Below are positions 1 to 10,462 of a stretch of 64,000 bases of DNA, piece after piece. This DNA is from Pseudoips prasinana (taxonomy: Eukaryota > Arthropoda > Insecta > Lepidoptera > Nolidae). The stretch spans positions 12,716,001-12,780,000 of the forward strand of contig OX621263.1 of assembly GCA_951640165.1 (NCBI GenBank). Direction: 5' to 3'. The position numbers and the translations under genes were made by a program. Position 1 is the first letter of the stretch. Each line of letters begins with the position of its first letter. Below the pieces are notes generated by a model that was given only the letters and a program-made list of their open reading frames with translations, searched no databases and was not told where the DNA came from.

Positions 1-53
1 AAATGGGCATAGCCTGTACTAGTGCACCAGACATCTGATTAACACCCATCATC

Positions 54-260
54 TCATCATCAGCCTGATATCGTCCACTGCTGGACATAGGCCTCCCCCA
101 AACGGTTTTATAACGTTGCCATTTAGAGAGGTTTGCCGTAGTCACCGCACTTGGCATACTAGTTACGCTTTAGTTAGGTGGTAGCTAGTACACAGGTGCC
201 GCTGCTGACTACCCTTAGACGCATTTGACGACACTGACGGGATGTAAGGAGGTGGCTCTG
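54..260 (-). repeat. LINE 3'-end remnant, paired with 8599-8795
   Basis: Reading on the minus strand, this ends in the CCAGCAGTGGACG-type block followed by a short GATGATGATG tail, which is the 3' end of RTE-like non-LTR elements in this window. It shares the CCTCCCCCAAA and TTTGCCGTAGTC-type blocks with 8599-8795. No long frame survives. Confidence 0.55.
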
Positions 261-715
261 TAACACACAGCACGACCCCAGAGTTACCAAATGCAAGTAG
301 CAGAATAACAAGCGACTTCAGAATCCTTACAACGTATCATTGAAAATAACTTGGTGACAATATTAATTTGAGAAATTTTACCTTCTATTGCAAAATAGAC
401 ACTTTTTTTATCAACCCTTTTAGCACCACAAAAATTTTGCATTTGTAATGAATACAATAAATTTTGCTTGATTTATACTACTCGATAACAGGTGGCGCTA
501 CTTGTAGAAAGATACAAGGAGTAAGTTAATCGAGACAACTTTTTCTTTTCTCTTGACTTTGAAATTAACTATAGCAAACGAAACTTGTTGAAAAGTATTA
601 TCTCTAGAAATAATTTCAGATTGACTTGTATTTGTTATCTAGCTTTGGTTGTAAGAAATGCGTACCTAAGTATGTTGATTGATTTGTGCAAATTATTAGA
701 TTATAGCTCCTTCAT

Positions 716-718
<3 letters not shown>

Positions 719-799
<81 letters not shown>
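719..799. repeat. (AT)n microsatellite, 81 bp
   Basis: Uninterrupted alternating AT for 81 bases. The apparent poly-Tyr/Ile reading frames on both strands here are products of the repeat, not genes. The tract is fully self-complementary. Confidence 0.97.
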
Positions 800-805
<6 letters not shown>

Positions 806-877
806 TGTATGTATGGTAGTATAGTATAAACAATATTCATACAAATATAAGTTATATATTTATGTAACTTGTATAAA

Positions 878-1014
878 GTACAGCCAGCAATCCAGCTACC
901 CCAATCTGTCAAATTTCTTTAATAGATTTTCAACTTTATCACATAAGTATATGGTCCACTTTCCATTGGGGAAATTTGGCAGATTCGGTTAGCTTGATGT
1001 GCTGGCGTCTGTAC
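878..1014. mobile_element. MITE-A, palindromic element, copy 1
   Basis: The two halves are inverted copies that start GTACAGACGCCAGCACATC and run into CTACCCCAATCTGTCAAATTT. Six near-complete copies and one fragment occur in the window. The ends are compatible with a TA target duplication, but the GTAC termini make the exact border ambiguous. The left end of this copy is slightly eroded. Confidence 0.8.
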
Positions 1015-1039
1015 ATAACGTTGAACATTTTATACACAC

Positions 1040-1190
1040 GATAGTACACTTACAACCGCCTTTTCTATCTTACTTTTCCTTGTCCACCCAACGGTTGCCT
1101 GGAAGAGAGACCGCCAATTGTACCTGTATTTGCTTATATTAATACAATGTTATGTGTTTGCTGGTGCAATAAATAATAATAATAAATCCA
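1040..1190 (+). repeat. LINE 3' untranslated tail (GGTTGCCTGGAAGAGA type)
   Basis: Contains GGTTGCCTGGAAGAGA, then ACCGCCAATTGTACC and an AATAAT-rich end. The same block order ends the LINE at 9355-9897 and recurs at 54410-54540 and 63790-63885, so this is a 5'-truncated copy of that family. Confidence 0.65.
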
Positions 1191-1530
1191 TTTATTTCAG
1201 GTAAGTTACACCCATTATAACATAATAATAAATTAAATTAAATGTATAAATTAGAAATAATAATAATAAAATCATACAATAAAACAAATAATAATTAATA
1301 ATAATAAAAACAAATACTAATAAAAATTATATTAAAGCTTTTTCTCCGGCATTGGTACAGCAATGTGCCTGCCACAACAATGCCGGATGAAAGGACAATC
1401 GCGCCTTCGCGCAATCAAGCTCAAAATGGTGTTGGAACTGTCCCGTACTCGGCGCACCATGGACGTAGCGCGCTTGCGCATGGTCGCGTGAAAGCAGTCC
1501 ATGTGCGCCTCTGAAAGTGTACTCTTATGT
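1171..1530 (-). pseudogene. LINE C-terminal fragment with AT-rich tail
   Basis: On the minus strand a short Arg/His/Cys-rich frame (including FIRHCCGRHIAVP) precedes a stop and a long TTATTA-rich tail at 1171-1330. This looks like the carboxyl end and 3' tail of a non-LTR element. I do not recognise the clade. Confidence 0.4.
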
Positions 1531-1618
1531 ATCGATTATAGATCACGCCCCAGGTATCCTTTTAAAAAATATTCAATGTACAGTTTTGACTTTCTTACGA
1601 TTTTATTATATGTATAGA
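1530..1618 (-). mobile_element. Helitron-B 5' fragment
   Basis: This is the inverted 5' end of Helitron-B: minus-strand start TCTATACATATAATAAAATC, then the GGGGCGTGATCTATAATCG block. The rest of the element, including the 3' hairpin, is missing. Confidence 0.75.
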
Positions 1619-1877
1619 TAGGAACCGGAAAGCAGGATCAGTTTCGGCGTTGGAACAAAATAGATGTCTCTTAGGTTAAATAAGATGTCAGTCGACAGAT
1701 AGGTTACTCAGTAAAGGTGAATCAAAGGTAGGTCATAGAACACTAATTCAAAGATAAATGAATCGGGCCTCTAAATCTAAATTTGAACACTGTTTAATTT
1801 TAGTTTAATTTATAAATACTACGGTAACTTTTTATGAATATTTCTTATGACTTGATTCTAATATTATTTTACCAATT

Positions 1878-2060
1878 ACATACATACAAACATACATAGA
1901 CTCACACCCGTTTCCCAGAGGGGTAGGCAGAGACAACGGACTTGTTGTCATGATCCTTGCACACCTCTTTCGCCTCGTTTACTGACATTATATTCTTCAT
2001 ACATGATCGCCGGTTTAGGGTACTTCTGACCTGGCCTTTTTTGAGAACGTCAAGGTCAGA
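1878..2060 (-). repeat. LINE 3'-tail repeat (CATACATACA...CAGAGGGGTAGGCAGAG)
   Basis: A CATACATA run leads into CCCAGAGGGGTAGGCAGAGAC and a TTAGGGTACTTCTGACCTGGCC block. A shorter relative lies at 33856-33920. I read it as an antisense LINE tail with a TATG-type 3' end, but only the similarity is seen directly. Confidence 0.45.
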
Positions 2061-2075
2061 ATTTGGTCAGAGAAT

Positions 2076-2212
2076 GTACAGACGCCAGCACATCGAACTA
2101 CCCCAATGTGTCGAATTTCTTTTATAGATTTTCAACTTTATCACAAAAGTATAAGGTTTACTTTCAATTGGGGAAATTTGACAGTTTGGGTTAACCTGAT
2201 GTGCGTCTGTAC
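2076..2212. mobile_element. MITE-A, copy 2
   Basis: Inverted arms run from GTACAGACGCCAGCACATC to GATGTGCGTCTGTAC, with a centre reading TTTCAACTTTATCACA. The right arm lacks the GCTG of the consensus GATGTGCTGGCGTCTG end. Confidence 0.85.
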
Positions 2213-2542
2213 TACGAGGTCTTCCTCTTCCGATTGTACCATTCACACAGGCAATGTATACCAATTAAACTATCAGTCTTTCTTTATAGGTACTATTAAA
2301 TTGACACACTTTAAGTTGTCCTGAACTTAAGTTGTGTCAATTTTACTTTGGCAGGAAATTCTAAGTCAAATACCTCTCAAGCGCCCGATGCCGTTATTCG
2401 TACGCAGTTTTAGTAGTTTGACAGTTAAAAGCATGCCCTGTTCTTTTCATATGATATATATGAGAAGAGAGAGATGGAATGACATTTAACTTAGTTTAGT
2501 GTGTGTAGCGCTAATGATGCCCCTGGTGTTGCAAGCGTTCAT

Positions 2543-2613
2543 AGGCTACGGTGACTACGGTCACTTACCATCAGGTGGGCCTTATGCTTGCTGCCAACTA
2601 AGTTGTATAAAAA
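2543..2613 (+). repeat. Repeat H tail, short copy
   Basis: Contains GGTCACTTACCATCAGGTGGGCC followed within 30 bases by ATAAAAAA. This is the 3' end seen in longer form at 23160-23325 and 59485-59755, so it is a strongly 5'-truncated copy. Confidence 0.55.
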
Positions 2614-2650
2614 ATACCACATGAATTCAAATTCGATGTACGAATAACTA

Positions 2651-2765
2651 CTAGTTGTACCCCGAAGTTTTACCCGCGTTACACGATATAAATTATAGCC
2701 TATGTGTTGTTCGGATATATAAGCTATATTACTACAATGTTCCATCAAGATCCGAATCATCCAAA
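2651..2765 (-). mobile_element. Helitron-A, 3' part
   Basis: The minus-strand 3' terminus is CTAG, preceded by a decayed GCGGGTAAAAC hairpin. The 5' half is missing. Flanking A and T fit Helitron insertion between A and T. Confidence 0.65.
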
Positions 2766-2769
2766 CATT

Positions 2770-3027
2770 GACGGTCACCGTAGGCTAGTTGGTAGTGCTC
2801 CTGCCTACGAAGCTGGTGGTCCTGGGTTCGAATCCCGGTAAGTGCAAATATTTGTGTGATGAGCACGAATATTTGTTTCTGAGTCATGGATGTTTTCTAT
2901 GTATATAAGTATTTATCTATTTATATAAGTATGTATATCGTCGCCTGGTACCCATAGTACAAGCTTTGCTTAGTTTGGGGCTAGGATGATCTGTGTGACA
3001 TTGTCCCGAGATATTATTATTATTATC
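2770..3027 (+). mobile_element. SINE-C, full-length tRNA-headed copy
   Basis: The tRNA-like head has an A-box-like TAGGCTAGTTGGTAG and a B box GGTTCGAATCC at about 2824. The body follows (TTTGTGTGATGAGCACGAATA), then the shared 3' module CCATAGTACAAGCT..GCTTAGTTTGGG and an ATTATTATT tail. Such SINEs are transcribed by RNA polymerase III and moved by a LINE. It abuts a Helitron fragment on its left. Confidence 0.85.
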
Positions 3028-3329
3028 TAGGTATACATCGAAAGGGACACACTAATATTTACAATATTAGTTGGATTTCTCAATTTAAAACTATAGTAAG
3101 TATTAGTAATGGGTTACATTCCCACATCACAAAACATTTGCGAGTGCGGCGTGTCACCCCAAAGTATGGCACATTTATCTCATTGTCCCTCCTGTCCAGT
3201 CTCCTATTCCCTTCAGGAGTTGTATGATGCTTCAGCCAAAGCGGCCAGCGTCGCTCCATTTTAGGCAGATAAAATTTAATTCTTACCATCGACACTATAA
3301 GAATAAGATCCGATATAGTTTCTTTTTTA

Positions 3330-3625
3330 TTGGAACGAAGTTTCAATAAAAACGAAACCGCGTTGTGAAAGGGGGCTAGACGGAAAAAAATCTTACGAAA
3401 AGATGTCACGACATTTTTTGCAGCTGTGCGGCGTGCGCATGTTTCTCTGTCTGTCTCTCTCTCTCTTATAGAAAGCAAGCCAGATATTTTCATTTCTATT
3501 TCGCATTGAACAGTGTGGTGTCGCGACGATTATTTTTGTTGAGTGTATACAGGTTTTTTGTACATAATAAATAATAAGAAATATCTTCGTTCCATCCGGG
3601 TGTCCCTTGACACCTCTCAAGTTTT
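3330..3625. repeat. Repeat G, copy 1
   Basis: Nearly 300 bases match 17387-17683 at high identity, from GGAACGAAGTT through GAAAGGGGGCTAGACGG, a CT-rich run (TCTGTCTGTCTCTCTCTC), and the end CCGGGTGTCCCTTGACACC. Overlapping short frames occur on the minus strand, but the two copies do not keep a common long frame. Class unknown. Confidence 0.7.
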
Positions 3626-3959
3626 TTATTTATAAATTTAGCACAAATAATATAGTATATAGGCAGACTTAATGCCATAGGCATTATCTACCAGTCAACC
3701 TTTGGGTGGTGCAGAAAGACTAAGGTAGGTGCACTAAAATTATCAAATATAAACTTAAAAGATTATTTTTTATCGTTTAATTATATAAATAAACACTAGT
3801 ATAACATAATAATACATACTATTTCTATATACATACATAAATTATAACGTCCTTTTCAAGTAGGTTAAAAACAAACTTTGTTTGCCGATATATATTTTTA
3901 TTTGGCAATTATTATTGAGTATCCTATATAGTTTTACTGTCAAATTCCAGACTCCGGGC

Positions 3960-4235
3960 AGCTTTCTTTTATATCAGAGGGCGACGAACGAGCAAGTGGG
4001 TCACCTGTTGGTAAGTGATCACCGCCACACATAGACACTCGCAACACTCGGAGTCGCGGGTGAGTTGCCGCCCTTTCAGAGTTAGAAAGCAAGTGTTACT
4101 GATCCCCCTCCCCACGATGTGCTCTGGCGACCTTACTCACACGCAGAAACACAACATTAAGTTATTAATTATTTAGGAATGTCTTCTGTAAGGTGGAGGT
4201 ACTTCCCCAGTCGGGCTACTCTTTTAAGCGAATGA
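3960..4235 (-). repeat. Repeat H tail, antisense copy
   Basis: On the minus strand this reads GGGGAAGTACCTCCACCTTACAG, then GGTAAGTGATCACC-type sequence and an ATATAAAAG end. It matches 23160-23325 and 59485-59755 and looks like the 3' end of a LINE-like element. Confidence 0.65.
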
Positions 4236-4284
4236 CCACTGTGCCATACCTCTCTTAAACTGTTCTGTCTGTTTCACAATACCA

Positions 4285-4366
4285 ATATCACTTTTAGGCC
4301 CCACTCGGGATTTGAACTCACTATCCCATTACCAGTAGAACACGCTACCGCTAAACCAACGAGACA
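4285..4366 (-). mobile_element. SINE-E tRNA-like head fragment
   Basis: The minus strand begins GTCTCGTTGGTTTAGCGGTAG and carries a B-box-like GAGTTCAAATCCC. The body downstream of the head is missing. Confidence 0.65.
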
Positions 4367-4865
4367 ATTAGAATATGCATGTATATAAGTATATTTTTTC
4401 ATGTCAGGGTTAAAAATTCCATTCCATTCATTTCTCAACACATAATTTACATAGTCACGTATATATCTCTGCTTAGCCAGCCCTGCTGCGTGAAGATACA
4501 GTACATAGTGCGTGTGTAGATCGCGTGACTCGCCTCAATTACCTCAAGCCCGACTGCACGACCGGCTTTCTTTTATTTGTATTGCAAGGAGGTTTTTTAA
4601 TGTTATTTTTTTTATCGTTTTGTTGTCGAGAGCTAAGGAGGACTGTGTGGTAAAATCCAGGTGAATAGTTAATTTTATTTATACATAGATAAGTGTATTT
4701 GGATCTATAGCTGTGATTCTTTTCGGTTCAGTGCAGTTAGCTAGTAGAAACTCTCGTGACTATGAACAAAATCCGATATACATATCTTAATCGCCGGCCG
4801 AGAGTACGATGTATGATATTATTATGATATGATGGTTATGCACAATGTCACGAGATTCTTTGATA

Positions 4866-4922
4866 GAGTAACAGACAGACAGACAGACAGAGTTACTTTC
4901 GCATTTATAATATTAGTTAGGA
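4866..4922 (-). mobile_element. Helitron-A 5' end fragment
   Basis: The minus-strand start TCCTAACTAATATTATAAATG is followed by CGAAAGTAACTCTGTCTGTC, the 5' end of Helitron-A. It stops in an (ACAG)n tract. SINE-B sequence follows directly at 4928. Confidence 0.65.
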
Positions 4923-4927
4923 TTATT

Positions 4928-5010
4928 ATTGTCCTGGGCGGGAATCAAACCCACGAACTGCGGCATGAAAGGCAAGCATCTACCAACCACGTCAACGGGC
5001 CCATTAATTT
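4928..5010 (-). mobile_element. SINE-B head fragment
   Basis: Contains the B box on the minus strand (GGTTTGATTCCCGCCCAGGA) and the head block around CGTTGACGTGGTTGGTAGATG. The 3' module is absent. Confidence 0.7.
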
Positions 5011-5157
5011 AGCTTATGACTAGGGTCATAGACTCGACATACATACATAGACATCTAGTGGTCAGTGACCCTAGATTTCAGGCCTAATGACCCTACGTGA
5101 TCCAGGGTACTATAGTAGCTAAACGGTGGCAGAGTGAAAAAATGAGGAATTTAAAGC

Positions 5158-5325
5158 TTCATCATCATATCAGCCGAAAGAGGTCCACAGCTGGACAAAG
5201 GCCTCCCCAAAGATCTCCACAATTGCCGGTCTAGCGCTGACCGACCCGCACAAGACTGCCCACGCTGCGTCTTTTGGTTTGTGGTCGCCACTCGAGAACC
5301 TTTCTGCCCCAACGGCCGTCGGTTT
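5158..5325 (-). repeat. RTE-like LINE 3' end
   Basis: On the minus strand this carries the decayed C-terminal block (CTCGAGTGGCGACCAC, GTGGGCAG) and ends GGCCTTTGTCCAGCTGTGGAC...GATATGATGATG. It is the same family as the well-bounded copies at 45354-45676 and 48758-49240. Confidence 0.75.
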
Positions 5326-5780
5326 TTTATTTAAAGCTTATTTAAGTGGTAATAAACCTAGTAAATAATAGAATGTAGGAAGTACATGCTAAATCATACC
5401 TGATAAAACACATGCGATAGAACAAAGAAAGTGGATATAAATAATAAAAAAGAGACTCGAAAGACAAAACAAGAAGTGATTTTAAAATTGAACACGTATA
5501 ATTCAAACTGACTACGCAATACCCTGCAAGAGTACCATTAAGTATACTGAACCTACTAAATTATAAATTAAACTAAAACAAAATGGCGTTCAAAATTCTT
5601 TACCCCAAATAAAGGCCAGCTTTATGGTCATGTAAATCATCAATTATCAATTTTGCAACATCCCGCAAGAACATGCGCGGATTTGGACCCCACGAACCAA
5701 CCGATTCGACAATATGCTTAAAAAAATGACTCCCGACTAGGCTAGTTTTTATTCAAAATGAATAATCAAAATATTTACTA

Positions 5781-5947
5781 CTAGCTGTGCCCCACGGTTG
5801 TACCCGCGTTAACCCTAATACATTATAGCCTATGTGTTATTCGGATATACAAGCTATATTCAAAGTGTCATCAAAATCCGTTTCGTAGTTTTTGCGTGAA
5901 AGATTAACAAACCATACCCAAAAACTATCGCAATAATATTAGTAGGA
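5781..5947 (-). mobile_element. Helitron-A, complete short copy
   Basis: The minus-strand element starts TCCTACTAATATTATTGCG and ends in a CGCGGGTACAACCGTGGGGC-type hairpin, then CACAGCTAG. The flanks are A and T. No coding capacity, so it is non-autonomous. Confidence 0.8.
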
Positions 5948-6329
5948 TTATCTATCATTTTTTTTAATTTATAGGTATTGGTGCATTCTATATATCTATT
6001 GAATTATACTCGTTTTTTTTAATTGCCTTTATAGTGCACCTACCATGTTTTTTCTACATCCCAAGGATGACTAGCAGATTGCTAGTTTGGCAGACAGCCT
6101 TTATCGTTAACTCAGCCAATGTATATTGTTGTGCATAAAGTGTAAATAAAAACATATATATTACATAATATCATTACAGGCAAAAGAGTTTTTTTTATCT
6201 TTTTATGGGGTTTTTATCCACACGGATACGTCAACCCCATTGTACCTTATGCACTATTTACACACAACTGTACCTATTTAATAAACTATGAAAATAGAAA
6301 AGAGAATCACCGACTAGACTTTTGAATTA

Positions 6330-6950
6330 AACCACTAATTATGCGTTTCAGAGTTAGGGTATGCCAAAATATTTTGGATTAGACCAACATCCCACATTTT
6401 TTAATTAAACTTCCTAGTCAGAGATTCCCTTACATGCTTGTTCTTAGCACATTCCACCAGCAAATGTTGCACACCTTCCAGCATGTTGCATCTCTCACAA
6501 TTAGGCGATGCAACGTTTCGCATCAAGAAAGCAAATTTTGCCGATGGAAAGTGGCCAGAACGATACCCCTACATCAGTGCTTTTCAACCTGTGGGTCCAG
6601 GATTTCCAGCCTCTTTAGGGGGGTCGCGAAGCTTCTATAGGGAAGTTGCGAAAGGTTGGGAAAGCTAGTCACAGGATCGCAAAAGAATTTAGGGGGGTCG
6701 CGAAATATTTCTTCGTACTAAAGAGGCCGCGTCATTAAAAAGGTTGAAAGACACTGCCCTAGATAAACTCACGAGGAGGCTCGTTTTGGATGAATTTATA
6801 CCAAATGCCTTTTTCTTTGGATATTTCATTGAAATATTCTTCCCATTTACAAATTAGGTTTGGAGGAGATTTTTTTCCAATCTCTCTTTAACTTAAGTGT
6901 TGTTCACTTGACGGTGTATTAGTTTCCAGCCTTCTATTAATCGTAAGTAT
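6330..6950 (-). pseudogene. Decayed LINE C-terminus, split by a hAT-type MITE
   Basis: Minus-strand conceptual translation gives WYKFIQNEPP, then GYRSGHFPSAKF, a CERCNMLEGVQHLLVEC cysteine motif and RESLTRKFN. This resembles the end of an I/Jockey-type LINE polyprotein, where a short zinc-knuckle-like CxxC...HxxxxC motif follows the catalytic domains. The frame is interrupted between PPREF and GYRSGH by 182 bp of MITE (6575-6756) and has an in-frame stop just after KFN. Clade assignment is tentative. Confidence 0.6.
6575..6756. mobile_element. hAT-type MITE with 8-bp target duplication
   Basis: Terminal inverted repeats are CAGTGCTTTTCAACCT (left) and AGGTTGAAAGACACTG (right). They are flanked by CCCTACAT and CCCTAGAT, an 8-bp duplication with one mismatch. 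CAGTG ends and 8-bp duplications are typical of hAT elements. It sits inside the LINE remnant at 6330-6950 and has no transposase. Confidence 0.85.
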
Positions 6951-7371
6951 GATATATAAACTTGACTTCTTTGTTCTGCTTCTTTCTTTTGCTTCCATTT
7001 TCAGTACTTCCTTCAGCCTGGTCCATATATTTACGTCTCGGTCTGCCTGTCTTTCACCTTGCCTCAGTTTTTCCTTCTATGATGTTGGTGATGAACTGGT
7101 CATGTCATTTAATTTGATTTATGCCTACTCGTAACTGTAAACCTAAGGTTGACGACTGTGATAACTTGGACATTTTAAATTAAAATATTATTATACTAAT
7201 TTTTATAATTGAATATATAATGGTTGGTTTTATCCTCTAATTTAAACTTATTCGTAGTTTATTATTTGTAAAAATTTACATGCCACATATATGGCGAAGC
7301 ATGTGAAACTTAATAATAATTACAACACCAATAATTAGTAAACCATGTTTCATGTAAATAAATTATTTTTA

Positions 7372-7564
7372 TCACACTAATATTATAAAGGCGAAAGTTT
7401 GTGAGTGTGTGACTGTGTGAGTGTGTATGTTTGTTACTTCTTCACGTCTAAACGGCTCGAGCGATTTTAATAAAATTTGTTATGGAGTTAGCTGACATCC
7501 TGGATTAACACATAGGCCATAATTTATAAAGTTTAACGCGGGTAAAATCGCGGGGCACAGCTAG
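7372..7564 (+). mobile_element. Helitron-A, complete copy
   Basis: Starts TCACACTAATATTATAAAGGCG, ends AACGCGGGTAAAATCGCGG then GGCACAGCTAG. Inserted between A (7371) and T (7565), as Helitrons do, with no target duplication. 193 bp, non-coding. Confidence 0.85.
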
Positions 7565-8091
7565 TTTTTAATAATTTTACTTATTATTTAAGACATAAAT
7601 TATTCTGGCCACTAGACACCTCTGGTTAGACTGGGAACTAACTCCTATACACTTGGATAAGAACCCAAAGAATTATTTTGTACGTTAGTTCTATCGTATC
7701 TTCCAAACGGATAAACTAATTTCAATGCGTTTTTTTTATTTCAAAGCTAGTCTAATAAAGATTCTTTTATGGAAACCCATTGATCCGATCAAAAGTTGTT
7801 AATTTATAGCCTGGAATTTGAATCAAACACCCACACTGGGTTACCTGAAGTCATATGCAGGATAAGAAATCTCCTGCGGCAATAAATCAAGATATTCGTC
7901 CCTCAATTATAATATGCATTAATACGGAAAATAAAACTTGTGGAAACGACGCATCAATTAAAATATTAGTCCGGAAAACTGTTGAGAGGACTGCCAAAAA
8001 TGGCCGACAAATTTTAAAAGTGTAAATCACTTCTTATGACTGATAACAGGATATTTAAAGAAATAACTATGTTTGTAATAATGACCGTGTG

Positions 8092-8225
8092 GAGGCCCAC
8101 TACAAGATGGACCGATGATCTTGTGAAGGTAGGTGCGCTAGACCGGCAATTGTGGAGGTCTTTGTCCAACAGTGGACGTCTTTGCTGCTGCCCAACTTCT
8201 GGTAGATACTCCCTCGGGTCGACTA
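8092..8225 (+). repeat. Mosaic of two RTE-like tails
   Basis: 8092-8186 is a sense RTE-like 3' end (ACAAGATGGACCGATGATCTTGTG ... CAACAGTGGACGTC) with an internal deletion. 8187-8225 continues with an antisense piece of the related tail (CTGGTAGATACTCCCTCGGG), giving opposite polarity at the junction. Confidence 0.55.
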
Positions 8226-8247
8226 TACTTCTATACACAATTAAACC

Positions 8248-8362
8248 ATGACTCAGGACAGACATACATGTTCTTGCAAATATCTGTCCTGGGTGGGAGT
8301 CGAACCCACGACATGCGGCATGAAAAGCAATGATTTACCAACCCCGCCAACCAGCCCGTCAA
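8248..8362 (-). mobile_element. SINE-B, head half
   Basis: On the minus strand the head reads through GGTTCGACTCCCACCCAGGAC and then TGCAAGAACATGTATGTCTGT, ending near CTGAGTC. The 3' module is missing. Confidence 0.75.
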
Positions 8363-8598
8363 AGAATAAGCCTTCAGCCTTTAAGCCCGAAGTACCAATT
8401 TGGACAGTGGACGCTAATTAATTCTAACCCCGAAGCCTTGACACTTGCCTGTCGGCCAAACACCACTATGACTTGATTTTCTTTCAAAATGACCGCATAA
8501 CGTGATTTAAACGACTACAAAGAAAAATATGTTCAGGAATAAAAAATAACATTTTACACATAGTTACGCTGCTTATAGAGGGCAAACAAAGGCTTTGG

Positions 8599-8795
8599 TC
8601 TCATCATCAGCCTGCTGGACATAGGCCTCCCCCAAAGCTTTCTATAACGTCGCCATTTGGATGGGTTTGCCTTAGTCGCCGCGCTTGGTATGCGATTTGG
8701 TGACCGATGTTGAGCTGCTGCTCGACTACCTGGTGTATCCCTTAGTCGTCTTTTATGAAACCCACGGGATGGTATGGGGTGGCCTGGGGCGCTAT
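8599..8795 (-). repeat. LINE 3'-end remnant, copy of 54-260
   Basis: Begins TCATCATCAGCCTGCTGGACATAGG in plus orientation, so the GATGATGA tail is on the minus strand. It shares several blocks with 54-260 and abuts MITE-B at 8792. Confidence 0.55.
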
Positions 8796-9008
8796 CGCCG
8801 AACATCGGGATAGTGACTCGGGAGAAGATCGGGATATGACTTAATCAATCGTTAAATCAGCTTCCATGAGCACATATGACGTCATTAATGGTCCGGAATC
8901 GATTTTCAACGTCGAAGCCGATTTAACGATTGATTAAGTCATTTTTAACGTTTATTTATTTTAACGCCGATCACTATCCCGATGTTCGGCGACTTAGCCG
9001 GTAGGCCC
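8792..9008. mobile_element. MITE-B, copy 1 (variant ends)
   Basis: Long inverted arms meet around a centre carrying CACATATGACGTCATTAATGG. The arms include TTAATCAATCGTTAAATC and its complement. The outer arm here reads CGCCGAACATCGGGATAGTG instead of the commoner CCGAACATCGATTTCTTGAA version, so it is a distinct subfamily. Confidence 0.85.
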
Positions 9009-9354
9009 CCATGTTATGTTAAATGTTAATTAAAAATAAAAGTTGTTGTATCTTCGTGCTTATCTAAAGTCCTCCGAAAAATTGTAGTTCAACCCGTCTC
9101 CACCGCTTCTTAATTCTAATCGATCACCAATCAATCAAGCGGTCGATAAATCTGCCGTTACACCGTGTTATTATACACAATAATGGGCAGAGCTTGTAAT
9201 TAAACGATATAACTATTGATCCTTTGGTCCTGATAGATCAGTTTTTGTTTGTTACCTGGTTCTGTGTTGTAGGTCAGTGCTAGATACTCCGTAGATGAGT
9301 AAGCCAGTGAGTACCATATACCATAGACTAATAATTCTTCAACACTATCTTATT

Positions 9355-9897
9355 TTAAAGAACGTTTCGAGTTGCTTCATGATACACGTTCAAGATGCTT
9401 GAGGTCATCAGAGAACCTTAAACTGAAAATACCAAGTCATTCCACCGATTATTGCGGCAAATCTTTTACACTGCAGGCTGTGCGCTTGTGGAACGCAATG
9501 CCTTTAACAATAATAAAGAGCTAAATTCTAATACATTAAAAAAAAATTATGTCAAGAAAAAATATTTATCTGCCTAGATTACTTTAGTTCATTTATTTGC
9601 CACTGCCGCCTTTGGTATTATTCACGCATTCTTGCTCTTTTGACATTTTTAATTTTCTATGTATTTCCAGTTTAAGTTTTTTTTTTATTAATTTTGCATT
9701 GGTTTAAGTTTACATTAAGTTGACCTATTGTTACACCTATCTACCCTGTTTCCACTTTCCTTCGTCTATCCACTCCATAATTGGTTGTCTGGAAGAAATC
9801 ACAGTAGCGATAAGACCGCCCTTTGTACCTAATTAATGTAAGTTAATTTTATATGACAATTTTACAAAGTTAGTACAATAAAGAGTATTTTATTTTA
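9355..9897 (+). pseudogene. LINE C-terminus and 3' tail
   Basis: A sense frame gives RTFRVASCYTRSRCLRS...GKSFTLQAVRLWNAMP, a typical carboxyl end of a Jockey/CR1-like LINE, then stops. The 3' tail contains GGTTGTCTGGAAGAAAT, GACCGCCCTTTGTACC and ends GTACAATAAAGAGTATTTTATTTT. The same end, in antisense, interrupts the reverse transcriptase at 37841-37911. Confidence 0.65.
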
Positions 9898-9984
9898 CTT
9901 ACTAATAAGAATCATAAACTTCATGGACTTATAGTACGCGCCTTGTAACTATCGCGGCATCCACATACATCGCGACCACTTCTT

Positions 9985-10175
9985 TTTCTTTTTTATCGAA
10001 TAGCAATGGAAACGAGCAAGCGGATCAGCTGATGATAAGTGATAGCCGCAACCCATAGACACGTGCAACTCTAGAAGGGCTACTGGATGCGGGCAGCAAA
10101 AGACCGACCATTGAGGAGATCCTTCGGGCCTTTGCCCAGCAGTGGACGACTTTCGGCTGATATGATGATGCTGAA
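9985..10175. repeat. Antisense repeat H tail joined to a sense RTE-like tail
   Basis: 9985-10080 is a decayed minus-strand repeat H end (CTTTTTTATCGAATAGCAATGG, GATGATAAGTGATAGCCG). 10085-10175 is a sense RTE-like end (CTGGATGCGGGCAGC ... CCAGCAGTGGACGACTTTCGG) closing with GATATGATGATG. Confidence 0.55.
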
Positions 10176-10246
10176 TCAAAATAATGAAATATAAATAACA
10201 AATCGAATAATCTATTCGTACCTAGAATTAAATATCTATCGTTAAA

Positions 10247-10447
10247 TCCTAACTAATTATAAATACGAAAGTAACTCTGTCTTTCTGTTACTCTTTCACG
10301 CCAAAACTACTGAACGGATTTAAATGAATTTGGTATACAGATGGTCTAGACCCTGAGAAAGAACATAGGCTAATTTTTATAGTTAGGATAACACATAGGC
10401 CATATTTTATAAAGTTTAGCGCGGGTAAAACCGCGGGGCACAGCTAG
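10247..10447 (+). mobile_element. Helitron-A, complete copy
   Basis: Starts TCCTAACTAATTATAAATACG, ends in the GCGGGTAAAACCGCGG hairpin then GGCACAGCTAG, between host A and T. Same length (201 bp) and internal sequence as the copy at 15172-15372. Confidence 0.88.
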
Positions 10448-10462
10448 TTAAATATAAATAGT

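Noticed and set aside
585..912. Tyr/Ile-repeat reading frames on both strands
   Set aside because: They are produced entirely by the (AT)n microsatellite at 719-799.
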